DNA of 64,000 nucleotides from Siphonodentalium dalli (GCA_032622095.1 CP136064.1:183130209-183194208), one strand, 5' to 3'; positions 51,629 to 64,000 are shown, counted from the stretch's first letter. Notes: generated by a model from the sequence alone, not told the origin. Numbers and translations: made by a program.

Positions 51629-52496
51629 AAATGTTTTTGCAACAGATAGCCATTTTTGAATAAATTCATGAGAATTGTCCATGAAGTTTTTCCAGCCGTG
51701 TGAACGTAGTCTTATATATGGCAACGAAAATTGGTCAGACAAATACGCGTATACCGACTACAGCCAAGATTAATATATATAGTTGTTTTAGTTTAACATG
51801 TTAAAGATGCCCACACGGATTGGACAACGAATGAAGATAAGATACAAGCTATTATATTTTATGTCAGACTTGTGTCTTATACACACTCTCACCAGCGCGA
51901 AATGTGTGCATGGATACACAACGAAACATGCGTCTAACATCAACCGCCATCTGAAGTGGCACCAACCACCGGACCATGAATCTGGTGTTACGCAAATTCT
52001 CCTGTAAACGGTATTCAGTTTTCTGCCCAACAGAATTGACGGGTAGTATTTGTTCACAGTAACAGATCGTTGCTCGTGATCAACGAGAAACTCTTTTACT
52101 TATTATGCCAAGCATTTCATTCGTTAATCGCGATTATAAACATCCATACTTATTATATACTAAATGTTGATAAACCACTCGCAGTGTCGTATCGTGCACC
52201 AGGTGTGTTGTCAATCATTTTATACACAATTGAGTGGTTCCAATATAATATTTATCTCATCGCATAATAATCTTTGAGGGGTTTACACGCCTGAGCTGTG
52301 TCAGGATGTGGAATGTTTAGACAGACTTACACAGTAAACTACCCTATTGTTAAGCTAGTGTACACCCTGAAGGAATCTGCTCTCTGAAGACAATTAATTA
52401 AGCAGTTTTCTGCGTAAGTTCGTCTAAACTGTCCACCTCCTGACATAGCCCAGTCGTGGAAACCTCTTAATTCTATTTCAGATAGAGAGGATGCAT

Positions 52497-52837
52497 CACT
52501 CTTATAACTAATGTGTAGAAACGATTACACATCAAATGTGTAAACCCGGTTAATACACATAGCAATGTGTAGTTTTACATACAAATACATTGACCAAGTG
52601 CCGTTCTACACATAATGTGTATATTTTGTTACACACAATTGTGTAAGAACATAGAGCTGTTGTGTATAAATGTGTAAAAATTTACCCATTTATGTGTAAA
52701 AATTGTTACACAATTTGTGTACGAATATGAAACTACACATATACTACACAAATATGTTTAAGATCAAAATTGAATAATGATTGTGTAGCAGGGCTACACA
52801 TTTTGTGTAGAAAACCTACACATTAGTCATAAGAGTG
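52497..52837. mobile_element. TGTGTA element, unit 7
   Basis: Orthologous copy. Three extra bases sit at its left border (GATGCATCACTC instead of GATGCACTC). Confidence 0.7.
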
Positions 52838-53665
52838 TGTGTTACGTTCAAGAATTCCACACGATTCGAGAACTTTTATGTGTCACAGTAGATATATATG
52901 TAAACTAATATGGTTTATTTATTATGCAACATTATGTGCTGTCCGCCACACGCAATATGGCACACAGAAGACGAACCAGTAAGAACTTTGTGGCTCATTG
53001 TTTGATGCATAGTAAATATAATTCTGAATATGCCCACGTTCTGTATCATACGAATCTAACAATGGTCTAGTCACTGCTCATCAAACATCATCCCTCATGA
53101 GGGTTTGCAAAAACATTATAATAATAATACGCTTTATCAGAGCCAGTATCACAAAATAGGAGGGGTGGAATTCGTCATGTGTAGGCATTATCATTACATG
53201 TAAATATAAACGATAAACGTTTTCGCAAAAAAATATATGAGAAAAAAACATTGATAACGCGTCTACTTCACAATTTGCTCACCCCAGTTAAATAGCCAAG
53301 GGTGTGCCCTTTCCAGAGATGCACATCGCGTCCTCGTACATTATGCCATCGCATAGTTATCGCGTTTTTGAAGAAAGCACCCGCATCTCAGTGGGATTTA
53401 CCCTTCGCTCCAGATAAATCTCGCACCAATCTGCCCTGAAAGGCGGACAGCTTTCACGAGTTCCTATCGCGTGAAAGAAATTAGCGTGCAACCAGGCATA
53501 GCCGGTAATTCTCGTCAACATCGGAACGCGGGCTTTTTTTAAACATGCTGCTCGCCGTTGATGGCAGCGTGAGACATGCGATTTGGAGTCCATCCGACCA
53601 TGGGTTGACTTCGCGGGCCAGGAAGGTTTCGCACCTCACCCGGACTTGATGTCATTCAAGTTGAT

Positions 53666-53686
53666 GGGGTGGGGGTGGGGGGTGGG
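53666..53686 (+). other. G-quadruplex-type G run, unit 7
   Basis: The third run has six G, one more than elsewhere. Confidence 0.75.
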
Positions 53687-54385
53687 CTTCAATGACCTTG
53701 ACCCTAAGATTACCTTGACCTCTGATACTCGACATCATGGCGATTTCAAGGGCTAATTTTGTGAGTTATATATAGCGATGTACGCGCTTATGACAATATG
53801 CAGAGCACAATATGGCTGCCCCTGTTAAAACTGCAGGTCACAGGGAGGCCTCTACATACCTATATTCCTGGGCCTGTAGCCGACGTGGGACCATGATCTC
53901 AATGTGACCTTGACCTCTAGAAACTAACATCGGGGACGAGTGAAATTGCGCGTAAAACACCGTATATGCTGGGCTATGGCGATTTGGACAAGCGCATTTT
54001 ATAATCATATTACGCTCAACGGTGATTTATCGAAAAAAAAAAAAAAAAAATGTCCGTATCGCCCAGAATAGTTAGCGTACACGTTATAGCGCGCGTGCGA
54101 CCGATTTAATTGCGTGTAACAATGCGCTACCGCAACATTTCAAAATGCTCGCGAATCAGTAGAGTTATCATTTACTGTTATAATAACAAATTTAGTTTAT
54201 GTTGAAAATCGACACAATTATTGTGGAAATAAACTGAAGAATACTGGAACTATTGGGCTCTATTCTGCAGATGGATGATTTGTGAAGTTCGCCCGTCCAC
54301 ACATATAAAAAAAATATATATAAAACACGGTATGTATCCAAATCCAATTCTTGGTTCCTTATGGGTACATCATTTAAAATGCTGA

Positions 54386-54494
54386 TTTTTTTGTTTGTTT
54401 GTTAGTTTAAACATATTTTATTGTATCATTTATGTACAAATGGGATTGGGGCACAAGTTATACAACTTAGATAGCCCCTCTCCCCATATAATTA
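54386..54494 (-). mobile_element. Old LINE 3'-end fragment, unit 7
   Basis: Orthologous to the unit 1 fragment. Confidence 0.8.
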
Positions 54495-54995
54495 CACACG
54501 TTATTATAACAACAATGTAGATCGAGTGAGACCTCCTATGTGTAATTCCCTCTACCCAATTATGTCCTAATACATAATCTATCAAGTGGACGCGTCATAT
54601 ATTTACATAGCCCGTCTGTGTTAAACTAAATCCTGTCCAGGGTGATAGGTCAACTGTCAATTTGGTCACTCGTTTGATACCCCAATAACACACAGACCGT
54701 AACACGGACACGACTTCACAGATTGTTGGCCTAATCTGACATAATCACTTAAAGTGATCAGCAGAATAATTGGGCGTACTTTTCAAAGTGCAGCCGAATT
54801 GCTTCTGAAACCAGTTATTTATATCTATCACGTTAGATATCATTGTTAAGTGCTTTGAACTCTTAAATTTCACTGTCGTTGTGTGCTGCGTGGGCTAGTC
54901 TCAAATTATCGGCAGATTTTTTGAAAATAAATAATAATACACACACGCAGCTCTGTATGGGAACAAATAATCAAAATGTTATATAAATATAAATA

Positions 54996-55139
54996 TAAGA
55001 AATGAATTAATGGGTGTGCATTATTGGGCGATATGGCGCAGTGGTCGTTGGGGGCACAGTTCGCGGTTCACACAATGTGCCCCAAATGACCACAGCGCCG
55101 TATCCCACAATAACACACACCCACTACATTCATTTCTTA
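54996..55139. repeat. Foldback hairpin, unit 7
   Basis: GATACGGCGC is changed to GATATGGCGC in the left arm, giving a G-T pair in place of G-C in the folded form. Confidence 0.85.
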
Positions 55140-55790
55140 GATAACCCTGATGGCAATTTCTTATCGATAGCCATTCAACCAGACGTTATTCATTCGGGTA
55201 TTTTTTCAGGTTGATCATATAGAAGCTTCGTCTGTGCCAGTTGTTTTGGTGTGAAATGAACATAGGACGACACAGTTGGTAAACAGGTTAATATTATGTC
55301 ACTCGTTTATCATGCCGTCAGGTACAACTTGTGCGACAACGTTAACCAGTTCACACACTTGAACATTCTATCTATTTATCGGGGTAACTTTAGCATTCTT
55401 AATATGTTTTTGTGGCGTGACAGGTCATTCTCTCACAACGTCTTGGGCTATTCTTGTCGAATGATGCTGATTTGAAAACTTTGGAGATTAAACACTCTTA
55501 AATTATTCTTCTAAGTTTGTCTTTGAACTTTGGAGACATTTGCAAAGGACAAGACTATCCGCATTATTTGACATTTTGAAATTTCCCCAAAAGACAATCC
55601 ATTTTGAGAATGCCTGACACGATTTCACCATCTATCAACATTTCCGTTCTGAATATAGCCCTCATCTCCTGAAGTGAGCTGCGTAGTATATAACATAGGA
55701 GACACAAGGATCCAACAGCACAGTGTGGAACAATGGGTCATTGACAAAGTGGTCATGAATTGAAAGTCAGAGTTAGATATGTACAATGCA

Positions 55791-55796
55791 TTTATT
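55791..55796 (-). terminator. Polyadenylation signal, copy 7
   Basis: AATAAA at the conserved position. Confidence 0.55.
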
Positions 55797-56245
55797 AAAT
55801 TTACAATACAGTTGATGACATGATTGTGGTAGATAAAAAGAAACATTTATGCAAACGACCATCGTAGGGTGTCATTGCAGGGTATCATGGAGACACATTA
55901 GTTAAACACATAGAGCAACGTGTATAGATACCTGAACATTAGAACATGAGCATACATGTACATAACAAATTCCGTTGCCCGGTATCTTCGACTAAATATA
56001 CGTGGAAAACTATACACGTGTATTGGTAATGATGTTGGAGCGTTGATTAACTAAGAAGAGAAATATATTAGAATTGTCTGAACAGGGACCACCAACGGAA
56101 ACAGTGAAACAGTCCTGTGCTACTTCTCAGGCGATGCTCCGTCTATCCCGGTGAATATCATCGTGTGAAGACCTTGCATGTCTGTTCGATGATTTTTGTC
56201 ATGACATCTCATCGTGAATAGCACTGTTTAGAAGTTATTGGTGAT

Positions 56246-58319
56246 TCAGCACAGACCGCATGTTTCCCTGCATCTCATTTGGATCCTGACGACTCGATCG
56301 CAGAGTCTCCTCAGTTGGTTGCATCTGGCGGCAGAATACGAATCTTCACAGGGAACTGAAACAATTATAGGCGTATAGTAACAATTATAACCACGTTGTA
56401 TTTAAGTTCTTTGTACATGGTTAAAGACACGGTTGGCCTTGGCGGTGGGTATCCTGTGAAAATATCTCCACCCGTCAAAAAACCGCCACAAACAGAAAGA
56501 ACATAAAAATGTAGATATACTTTGTCCGTATACAAATAAGAAATATCGCATAAACAGTATGTTATGGTCATATGTTTGACCATTGTTATGTAAACAAAAG
56601 CATAAAAAGTTAATTTTCTGGTGTTTGTTTATATTATGATGGTAAACATAAAGAGCGTTCTTTGTTGGTGAATACCTGATATGGAACTAATAAAGAGCGT
56701 TTATGCCATTTGTGTGTGATTAGCCAGTAGCATTGTACTGTCTTCTGTAACACAATCAGGCTCTTGCTTAGGTAAAATATATAGTAGGTCTTTATGATAA
56801 CATGCTGTTTACGCGATGGTCGTGGTGTATATGAACGAAACTGTATGCGTTTTAATGTTTTTCTGTTTACGGTGTTTGGAACAAATATGAATATTTTCGA
56901 CAATTATGGCCGCACGTGCCTTTAAAATAGAAATCAAAAAGATGTTGTATCTCTTCACTGAACTTTCTTCATAAACTTGGGGCTATAAACTATTATTCGT
57001 TGGTAAGCGAGAACAGGTAAGGGGAGCCTCGGTCACTGGGAAATAATTTGTTCTATGAATCAGCACAGGAAATGTGGCTATCTTACTTTACATAAATTTT
57101 GTTTGAAAATATCTTTTAAAAACACTTTAAGTGAAATGCATGCAATTCCAGAATGGTGTTTTTGTGTCTTATTTGTAATGTGGTTGAAACGTGCATTGAA
57201 AAGAAGTTCGATCTAATTTTTTGTTTGTTGTTGCCAGTGCTGTCGAGAAGATATAGCGCATCTTTAAGTAGAAGGCGTCATGTGACTTGTCCTTGAACTT
57301 TACGAAAAATACCTCCTACTTAAAGCAGCGGCTCGTAATGTTCAGGGTTCAGAACTGAGATGAAACCAAATGATTAATTGCTCCTGTCAGTGCACGATCG
57401 GATCACCAACGACCGAGAGAAACACAGCTTGATATATTATTGCTTATAGATACTACATGTCGCATAAAAGAACTCACTTATGTCGTATATAATTTATCGT
57501 TTCAGAAGAAAACATGGGTCCAGTGTTTGTTCTGCTCGGAACATTCAAGAGCATTCAGTTTCATTATGTTCCTGATATGGCAACAATACATAGGGTTTAT
57601 ATCACGTATTGTGGAGAGAGCTCACGAATTGATATGGCTTCGACAAGACACCTGCATTCTAAACCATAACCCACAAAGTCACATAAGCTATGGGCACACT
57701 TAGCATAGTCTCGAGTTTTGTACCGCGTTGATCAGCAAAGCTGACGGGCAAACTTGTTCAACTGATCAGTTGCTAATTGTTCACAGACATTCGTTGAGTC
57801 AAATGACTTTCAGACTTTCAAGTACGCTTTTGTCAGCACCTATTCCCTGATTAAACATGATTAAATTATGAACTTACGTGGTTCCGCTGTCGTTGTTGTT
57901 GGGATCTCAGCGTCGACGCCGAACATAGCTGATCCACTCTGCACGTTCTGTGTTCTCCCTTGAAGACCGTATCTGTACATTAAATGTTCGGCTAACCATT
58001 TGGATAGTTTGATTCTCTGCGCTTCGCTCATGGGAGTCATGGCTCCCTCATTCGTGTCCGGCCCATGGATGAGATCCGCGAATTGTATCTGAGTCCTTCT
58101 CTTAGCTGTTTCCATTGGTTCATCGTCTCTCTCGGTCGGTACGCCGCCGCCCGTTGTGGTGTCTGATGTGTGTTTTTCGTTTGAATTTTCTCTGCGGGAT
58201 AGTCGTGCATACAGTTGATCCATTTCGTCGGTCGTAACGTAGCTTTGTTCCCCAAATACATCAAGCATTATTATTGAGAAGATCACCGAAATGAACGCAA
58301 CTTTTGTATACATCTGCAT
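56246..58319 (-). CDS. Secreted ShKT-domain protein, array copy 7
   Basis: Coding exons 58319-57878 and 56355-56246; intron 2 is 1522 bp. The translation is the same as copy 1. Its promoter is the last one in the window. The LINE at 63235 lies about 4.2 kb upstream of that promoter, so the proximal promoter is not disturbed. Confidence 0.8.
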
Positions 58320-58960
58320 CACAATTATTTCTCTGAAAAATAAAATTTCGAAATGAGTATACTACATGTATCACCAAATCGTGTGGTATTTCAGTGTTAG
58401 TCTTTCAAGAGTATTTAAAGGGTACATATGCCCAAGTATGGCGTGTGCACACATAATTGTTGTGACCCCGGGACGTGACAGATGCAAAAAAAATAACTAT
58501 GTTCAATTTGCTAGCTATGGTCAACTTTCTGTCGGATAACATAGCCATACGCAGGCAGATGAATGAAATATTTATATAACCACTTCGTATAATTTTTTGA
58601 AACGACAGGACAAAGCGACAGAGGTTTATCGGGTCTTTTTTTAACTGTACGCACCGTCACGAGAGAGCGCTCTTTATTTCAAGATTAAAGTGGGTGATGT
58701 CCCTTTAAAATTCCGAACAAATTTTACAGGATGAGAACACTCTTACATGTATTTGTCGATCTAGCATATCCTTCATTTAAAAAATAACAACTTTTTGGCT
58801 GCTCATGAAAGATGTTCTATTCAGACCGCTCTATGCGGAATGTCTTTTAATTGCTGATAAATATCATCGCATCTGAAACGAATTGTACATTCAAATACAG
58901 GCAAAATTTGCCAGTGTATGGACGTATTCCTGAAGCGTGTATGGTAGAGCATTGACTTAC

Positions 58961-59039
58961 CTTTAGTACCGCGAGGTATGTTCGCCTGCTGTAAGTATGA
59001 ATTGTTTGATTTGTTCTTCCAATGTGCACCTTATTTATA
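58961..59039 (-). promoter_or_regulatory. TATA promoter and exon 1, copy 7
   Basis: TATA box at 59039-59032 and donor after 58961. Intron 1 is 58960-58333. This is the rightmost promoter in the window. Confidence 0.6.
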
Positions 59040-59656
59040 GTGTCCTGTTCCGGATAACCTGGCATGTCCGACGCTAATATGACACCACAAAGACAGTACT
59101 TTATTTTGGCAGTTATCTTGGATTGGGATAGGCTGAAATCATTCGGATAATCCCGGAGAATAAGACATCATAAAAGGAAATTAGCATTATTGGTCCGTAT
59201 TGTGTGGATCATCGGATTAGGATAGGCCGAACTCATTCGGATAACCATGGCGAATCACTGTATAGTCATGAAAATTTACCCAAAAATCCTGCTATTACAA
59301 GAATAGGAGAGATCGACACACGAACAAGCCGATTATAGTTTGAATATTATTGCGAATTTAAACAATGAGTAATATGCCACGTGTATTGTCGATAATAACC
59401 TTACGCTGTGTATCGAATGATTCGGTGATTACTTTCACGACGGGGATGACATGGGGTATAATCTGATGGACTTTGGGTACGTTAAATTTTGCAGGCAATT
59501 CGACGTAGAGTGCTCTGAAAACATGAACATCTTACATACTGTACATGCCTCCCCGTTTACTTTTGGTTGTTATATAAGTGACATTTGTCCGAAATGAGCC
59601 TATCTGGCAAGATCTAGTGTAATAATTCCTGGAATTTCATTGCTATAATAAGCGAT

Positions 59657-59662
<6 letters not shown>

Positions 59663-59702
<40 letters not shown>
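59663..59702. repeat. (AT)20 microsatellite, unit 8
   Basis: Uninterrupted AT tract. Confidence 0.97.
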
Positions 59703-59705
<3 letters not shown>

Positions 59706-60570
59706 AAATGTTTTTGCAACAGATAGCCATTTTTGAATAAATTCATGAGAATTGTCCATGAAGTTTTTCCAGCCGTGTGAACGTAGTCTTATATATGGCA
59801 ACGAAAATTGGTCAGACAAATACGCGTATACCGACTACAGCCAAGATTAATATATATAGTTGTTTTAGTTTAACATGTTAAAGATGCCCACACGGATTGG
59901 ACAACGAATGAAGATAAGATACAAGCTATTATATTTTATGTCAGACTTGTGTCTTATACACACTCTCACCAGCGCGAAATGTGTGCATGGATACACAACG
60001 AAACATGCGTCTAACTTCAACCGCCATCTGAAGTGGCACCAACCACCGGACCATGAATCTGGTGTTACGCAAATTCTCCTGTAAACGGTATTCAGTTTTC
60101 TGCCCAACAGAATTGACGGGTAGTATTTGTTCACAGTAACAGATCGTTGCTCGTGATCAACGAGAAACTCTTTTACTTATTATGCCAAGCATTTCATTCG
60201 TTAATCGCGATTATAAACATCCATACTTATTATATACTAAATGTTGATAAACCACTCGCAGTGTCGTATCGTGCACCAGGTGTGTTGTCAATCATTTTAT
60301 ACACAATTGAGTGGTTCCAATATAATATTTATCTCATCGCATAATAATCTTTGAGGGGTTTACACGCCTGAGCTGTGTCAGGATGTGGAATGTTTAGACA
60401 GACTTACACAGTAAACTACCCTATTGTTAAGCTAGTGTACACCCTGAAGGAATCTGCTTTCTGAAGACAATTAATTAAGCAGTTTTCTGCGTAAGTTCGT
60501 CTAAACTGTCCACCTCCTGACATAGCCCAGTCGTGGAAACCTCTTAATTCTATTTCAGATAGAGAGGATG

Positions 60571-60911
60571 CACTCTTATAACTAATGTGTAGAAACGATT
60601 ACACATCAAATGTGTAAACCCGGTTAATACACATAGCAATGTGTAGTTTTACATACAAATACATTGACCAAGTGCCGTTCTACACATAATGTGTATATTT
60701 TGTTACACACAATTGTGTAAGAACATAGAGCTGTTGTGTATAAATGTGTAAAAATTTACCCATTTATGTGTAAAAATTGTTACACAATTTGTGTACGAAT
60801 ATGAAACTACACATATACTACACAAATATGTTTAAGATCAAAATTGAATAATGATTGTGTAGCAGGGCTACACATTTTGTGTAGAAAACCTACACATTAG
60901 TCATAAGAGTG
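60571..60911. mobile_element. TGTGTA element, unit 8
   Basis: Orthologous copy with both terminal repeats. Confidence 0.7.
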
Positions 60912-61739
60912 TGTGTTACGTTCAAGAATTCCACACGATTCGAGAACTTTTATGTGTCACAGTAGATATATATGTAAACTAATATGGTTTATTTATTATG
61001 CAACATTATGTGCTGTCCGCCACACGCAATATGGCACACAGAAGACGAACCAGTAAGAACTTTGTGGCTCATTGTTTGATGCATAGTAAATATAATTCTG
61101 AATATGCCCACGTTCTGTATCATACGAATCTAACAATGGTCTAGTCACTGCTCATCAAACATCATCCCTCATGAGGGTTTGCAAAAACATTATAATAATA
61201 ATACGCTTTATCAGAGCCAGTATCACAAAATAGGAGGGGTGGAATTCGTCATGTGTAGGCATTATCATTACATGTAAATATAAACGATAAACGTTTTCGC
61301 AAAAAAATATATGAGAAAAAAACATTGATAACGCGTCTACTTCACAATTTGCTCACCCCAGTTAAATAGCCAAGGGTGTGCCCTTTCCAGAGATGCACAT
61401 CGCGTCCTCGTACATTATGCCATCGCATAGTTATCGCGTTTTTGAAGAAAGCACCCGCATCTCAGTGGGATTTACCCTTCGCTCCAGATAAATCTCGCAC
61501 CAATCTGCCCTGAAAGGCGGACAGCTTTCACGAGTTCCTATCGCGTGAAAGAAATTAGCGTGCAACCAGGCATAGCCGGTAATTCTCGTCAACATCGGAA
61601 CGCGGGCTTTTTTTAAACATGCTGCTCGCCGTTGATGGCAGCGTGAGACATGCGATTTGGAGTCCATCCGACCATGGGTTGACTTCGCGGGCCAGGAAGG
61701 TTTCGCACCTCACCCGGACTTGATGTCATTCAAGTGTAT

Positions 61740-61759
61740 GGGGTGGGGGTGGGGGTGGG
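61740..61759 (+). other. G-quadruplex-type G run, unit 8
   Basis: The run is intact; the flank just to its left reads AGTGTATG instead of AGTTGATG. Confidence 0.75.
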
Positions 61760-62457
61760 CTTCAATGACCTTGACCCTAAGATTACCTTGACCTCTGATA
61801 CTCGACATCATGGCGATTTCAAGGGCTAATTTTGTGAGTTATATATAGCGATGTACGCGCTTATGACAATATGCAGAGCACAATATGGCTGCCCCTGTTA
61901 AAACTGCAGGTCACAGGGAGGCCTCTACATACCTATATTCCTGGGCCTGTAGCCGACGTGGGACCATGATCTCAATGTGACCTTGACCTCTAGAAACTAA
62001 CATCGGGGACGAGTGAAATTGCGCGTAAAACACCGTATATGCTGGGCTATGGCGATTTGGACAAGCGCATTTTATAATCATATTACGCTCAACGGTGATT
62101 TATCGAAAAAAAAAAAAAAAAATGTCCGTATCGCCCAGAATAGTTAGCGTACACGTTATAGCGCGCGTGCGACCGATTTAATTGCGTGTAACAATGCGCT
62201 ACCGCAACATTTCAAAATGCTCGCGAATCAGTAGAGTTATCATTTACTGTTATAATAACAAATTTAGTTTATGTTGAAAATCGACACAATTATTGTGGAA
62301 ATAAACTGAAGAATACTGGAACTATTGGGCTCTATTCTGCAGATGGATGATTTGTGAAGTTCGCCCGTCCACACATATAAAAAAAATATATATAAAACAC
62401 GGTATGTATCCAAATCCAATTCTTGGTTCCTTATGGGTACATCATTTAAAATGCTGA

Positions 62458-62566
62458 TTTTTTTGTTTGTTTGTTAGTTTAAACATATTTTATTGTATCA
62501 TTTATGTACAAATGGGATTGGGGCACAAGTTATACAACTTAGATAGCCCCTCTCCCCATATAATTA
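62458..62566 (-). mobile_element. Old LINE 3'-end fragment, unit 8
   Basis: Orthologous to the unit 1 fragment; about 670 bp from LINE copy B, in the same orientation. Confidence 0.8.
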
Positions 62567-63067
62567 CACACGTTATTATAACAACAATGTAGATCGAGTG
62601 AGACCTCCTATGTGTAATTCCCTCTACCCAATTATGTCCTAATACATAATCTATCAAGTGGACGCGTCATATATTTACATAGCCCGTCTGTGTTAAACTA
62701 AATCCTGTCCAGGGTGATAGGTCAACTGTCAATTTGGTCACTCGTTTGATACCCCAATAACACACAGACCGTAACACGGACACGACTTCACAGATTGTTG
62801 GCCTAATCTGACATAATCACTTAAAGTGATCAGCAGAATAATTGGGCGTACTTTTCAAAGTGCAGCCGAATTGCTTCTGAAACCAGTTATTTATATCTAT
62901 CACGTTAGATATCATTGTTAAGTGCTTTGAACTCTTAAATTTCACTGTCGTTGTGTGCTGCGTGGGCTAGTCTCAAATTATCGGCAGATTTTTTGAAAAT
63001 AAATAATAATACACACACGCAGCTCTGTATGGGAACAAATAATCAAAATGTTATATAAATATAAATA

Positions 63068-63211
63068 TAAGAAATGAATTAATGGGTGTGCATTATTGGG
63101 CGATACGGCGCAGTGGTCGTTGGGGGCACAGTTCGCGGTTCACACAATGTGCCCCAAATGACCACAGCGCCGTATCCCACAATAACACACACCCACTACA
63201 TTCATTTCTTA
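63068..63211. repeat. Foldback hairpin, unit 8
   Basis: Intact copy; LINE copy B is inserted 23 bp past its right arm. Confidence 0.85.
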
Positions 63212-63234
63212 GATAACCCTGATGGCAATTTCTT

Positions 63235-64000
63235 TGTTTGTTTAAACATATTTTATTGTAATATAATATTACACAAGGGATCGGGGCACAAGTTTTAACA
63301 ACTTAAGTCCGCCCCTCTCCCATATACATTTTAACAAATACAAAGTAGATGACGAACATAACATATATACAGGGTGATGTATGGTGTGGTTGTGATTGCT
63401 GTCAGTCCTATCCTGCTTTTGAAATTTCATCTGAGGTAGTCAACATTTGTAACGCAAAGGAGGATCTCGCCTATATTTGTTAGCGGAGGGGGCCTAATTA
63501 AAACGTTTCGTTGATGAAATGTATGAATAAACAAAATGGAAAAGAATTTCATTGCGTCGATTCGATTCTGATGATATCCCTGTGAGTAAGGAGGAAATGT
63601 TAGATATTATAAATTGGTGGGCTGCAATCTTATTGAAGAGTTCGCATCTTTCGGTAGCATACAGGGGGCACTCAAAGAAATAATGAAAGGCATCTTCGAC
63701 TTCGTATCCACATGTGCATTTAGAGGTATCAGAGATAAAATTGTTGCACATATCTGATTTTAATTCACTACAATAGTTGCGAATTCTGCAGTGTAAAATG
63801 CTTAGTTTTCTTGGGCCATTAATAAAGAATTGGGGAGGTTTCGTGGGCGGGTCAATTAATTTCAAATTCATCTTAAATTCAGGAAGAGTACTTACATTTG
63901 TAATAGGCTTTGGTAGTTTATTCCAGGATAACGTACTTTTAGGTAAATAAGAGTTTCTGAAATGTTCTGTATGCGATCGGTATGAATAGAATTTGTCAGG
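63235..64000 (-). mobile_element. LINE copy B, 3' part, running off the window
   Basis: Unit 8 sequence stops after 63234 and is replaced by the reverse complement of the copy A 3' end. The tail is AAACAAACAAAG rather than a pure A run. Over the shared 770 bp I noted only a 3 bp indel in the 3' UTR, one UTR substitution and one synonymous change in the RT frame. The opposite end and any target duplication lie outside the window. Confidence 0.93.
63494..64000 (-). CDS. LINE reverse transcriptase C-terminus (partial, copy B)
   Basis: Open minus-strand frame from the window edge to TAG at 63496-63494. The translation equals the last 168 residues of copy A, including the CxC...H...C cluster. The only difference I saw is a synonymous Arg codon near 63978. 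The RT core lies beyond the edge, so whether this copy is full length cannot be judged. Confidence 0.9.
   Translation of the reverse strand, partial: PDKFYSYRSHTEHFRNSYLPKSTLSWNKLPKPITNVSTLPEFKMNLKLIDPPTKPPQFFINGPRKLSILHCRIRNYCSELKSDMCNNFISDTSKCTCGYEVEDAFHYFFECPLYATERCELFNKIAAHQFIISNISSLLTGISSESNRRNEILFHFVYSYISSTKRFN

Larger units (their letters stand above)
50337..58415. repeat. Array unit 7 (8079 bp)
   Basis: Private marks: a 3 bp insertion at the left border of the TGTGTA element (about 52494), one extra G in the G-rich run, and a C-to-T change near 55034 in the hairpin arm. AT repeat of 21 dinucleotides. Confidence 0.95.
1..64000. repeat. Tandem array of ~8.08 kb units, each with one gene
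   Basis: The same sequence recurs in direct orientation with a period of 8071-8097 bp. The exception is unit 2, which is 9933 bp because it carries a LINE. The motif TAAAGGGTACATATGCCCAA restarts at 1, 8098, 18031, 26112, 34190, 42261, 50337 and 58416. By eye, units differ at only a few tens of sites, mostly single bases and short indels. Neither array end is in the window. The repeat holds a complete minus-strand gene with its own promoter, so this is a tandem gene array rather than a satellite. Unit borders are arbitrary: the gene's first exon lies in one numbered unit and its coding exons in the previous one. Confidence 0.98.
58416..64000. repeat. Array unit 8 (partial, 5585 bp)
   Basis: Follows the array sequence to 63234, where a minus-strand LINE interrupts it and continues past the window edge. 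The coding exons of its gene are not in the window. AT repeat of 20 dinucleotides. Confidence 0.95.

Noticed and set aside
1-64000. rDNA, histone or satellite array
   Set aside because: No rRNA, tRNA or histone sequences were recognised, and the unit contains a spliced gene, so it is not a simple satellite.
1-64000. Array as an assembly artefact
   Set aside because: Units carry distinct private variants, different AT lengths and two unique LINE insertions with correct junctions, which argues for real separate copies. Read-level proof is not available here.

Overview
The window is eukaryotic. It shows spliceosomal introns with consensus donors and acceptors, a TATA box, AATAAA signals, AT microsatellites, MITE-like elements and non-LTR retrotransposons. 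The best guess is an invertebrate animal, plausibly a mollusc: the DNA is AT-rich, has clustered TGACCTTGACC motifs and LINEs of a jockey/CR1-like kind, and encodes a secreted protein with a six-cysteine ShKT-type domain. The species cannot be named from the sequence.

Almost everything here is one tandem array of an approximately 8.08 kb unit in direct orientation. Seven units are complete (starting at 1, 8098, 18031, 26112, 34190, 42261 and 50337) and an eighth (58416 on) runs off the right edge. The zero point is simply the window start. Units look nearly identical apart from scattered substitutions, short indels, AT-repeat length and two LINE insertions. Variants are shared in blocks between neighbouring units, and at least one indel contradicts that grouping, which fits unequal crossover or gene conversion.

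Each period carries one convincing gene, on the minus strand, with three inferred exons: a short non-coding first exon about 30 bp after a TATA box; an exon with the start codon, signal peptide, two dibasic sites and a Thr-rich linker; and, across a 1.5 kb intron, a short last coding exon with six cysteines in a ShKT spacing, followed by a 3' UTR with AATAAA. Predicted product: 183 aa, secreted. Seven complete copies lie in the window, and the promoter and exon 1 of another lie at the left edge. Only one coding difference between copies was seen (Ala to Thr at residue 137 in copy 6).

Between one gene's promoter and the next gene's 3' end lie about 4.8 kb holding the same landmarks in each unit: an AT microsatellite, a degenerate zinc-finger-like ORF, a 341 bp element with terminal inverted repeats filled with TGTGTA palindromes, a G-quadruplex-type G run next to three nuclear-receptor-type half-sites, an old LINE 3'-end fragment, and a 145 bp foldback hairpin. 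Two nearly identical younger LINE copies interrupt this spacer: one in unit 2 (12322-14127, plus strand, with a 10 bp target-site duplication) and one in unit 8 (63235 to the edge, minus strand). All splicing statements are inferences from sequence signals; no transcript evidence is available here.
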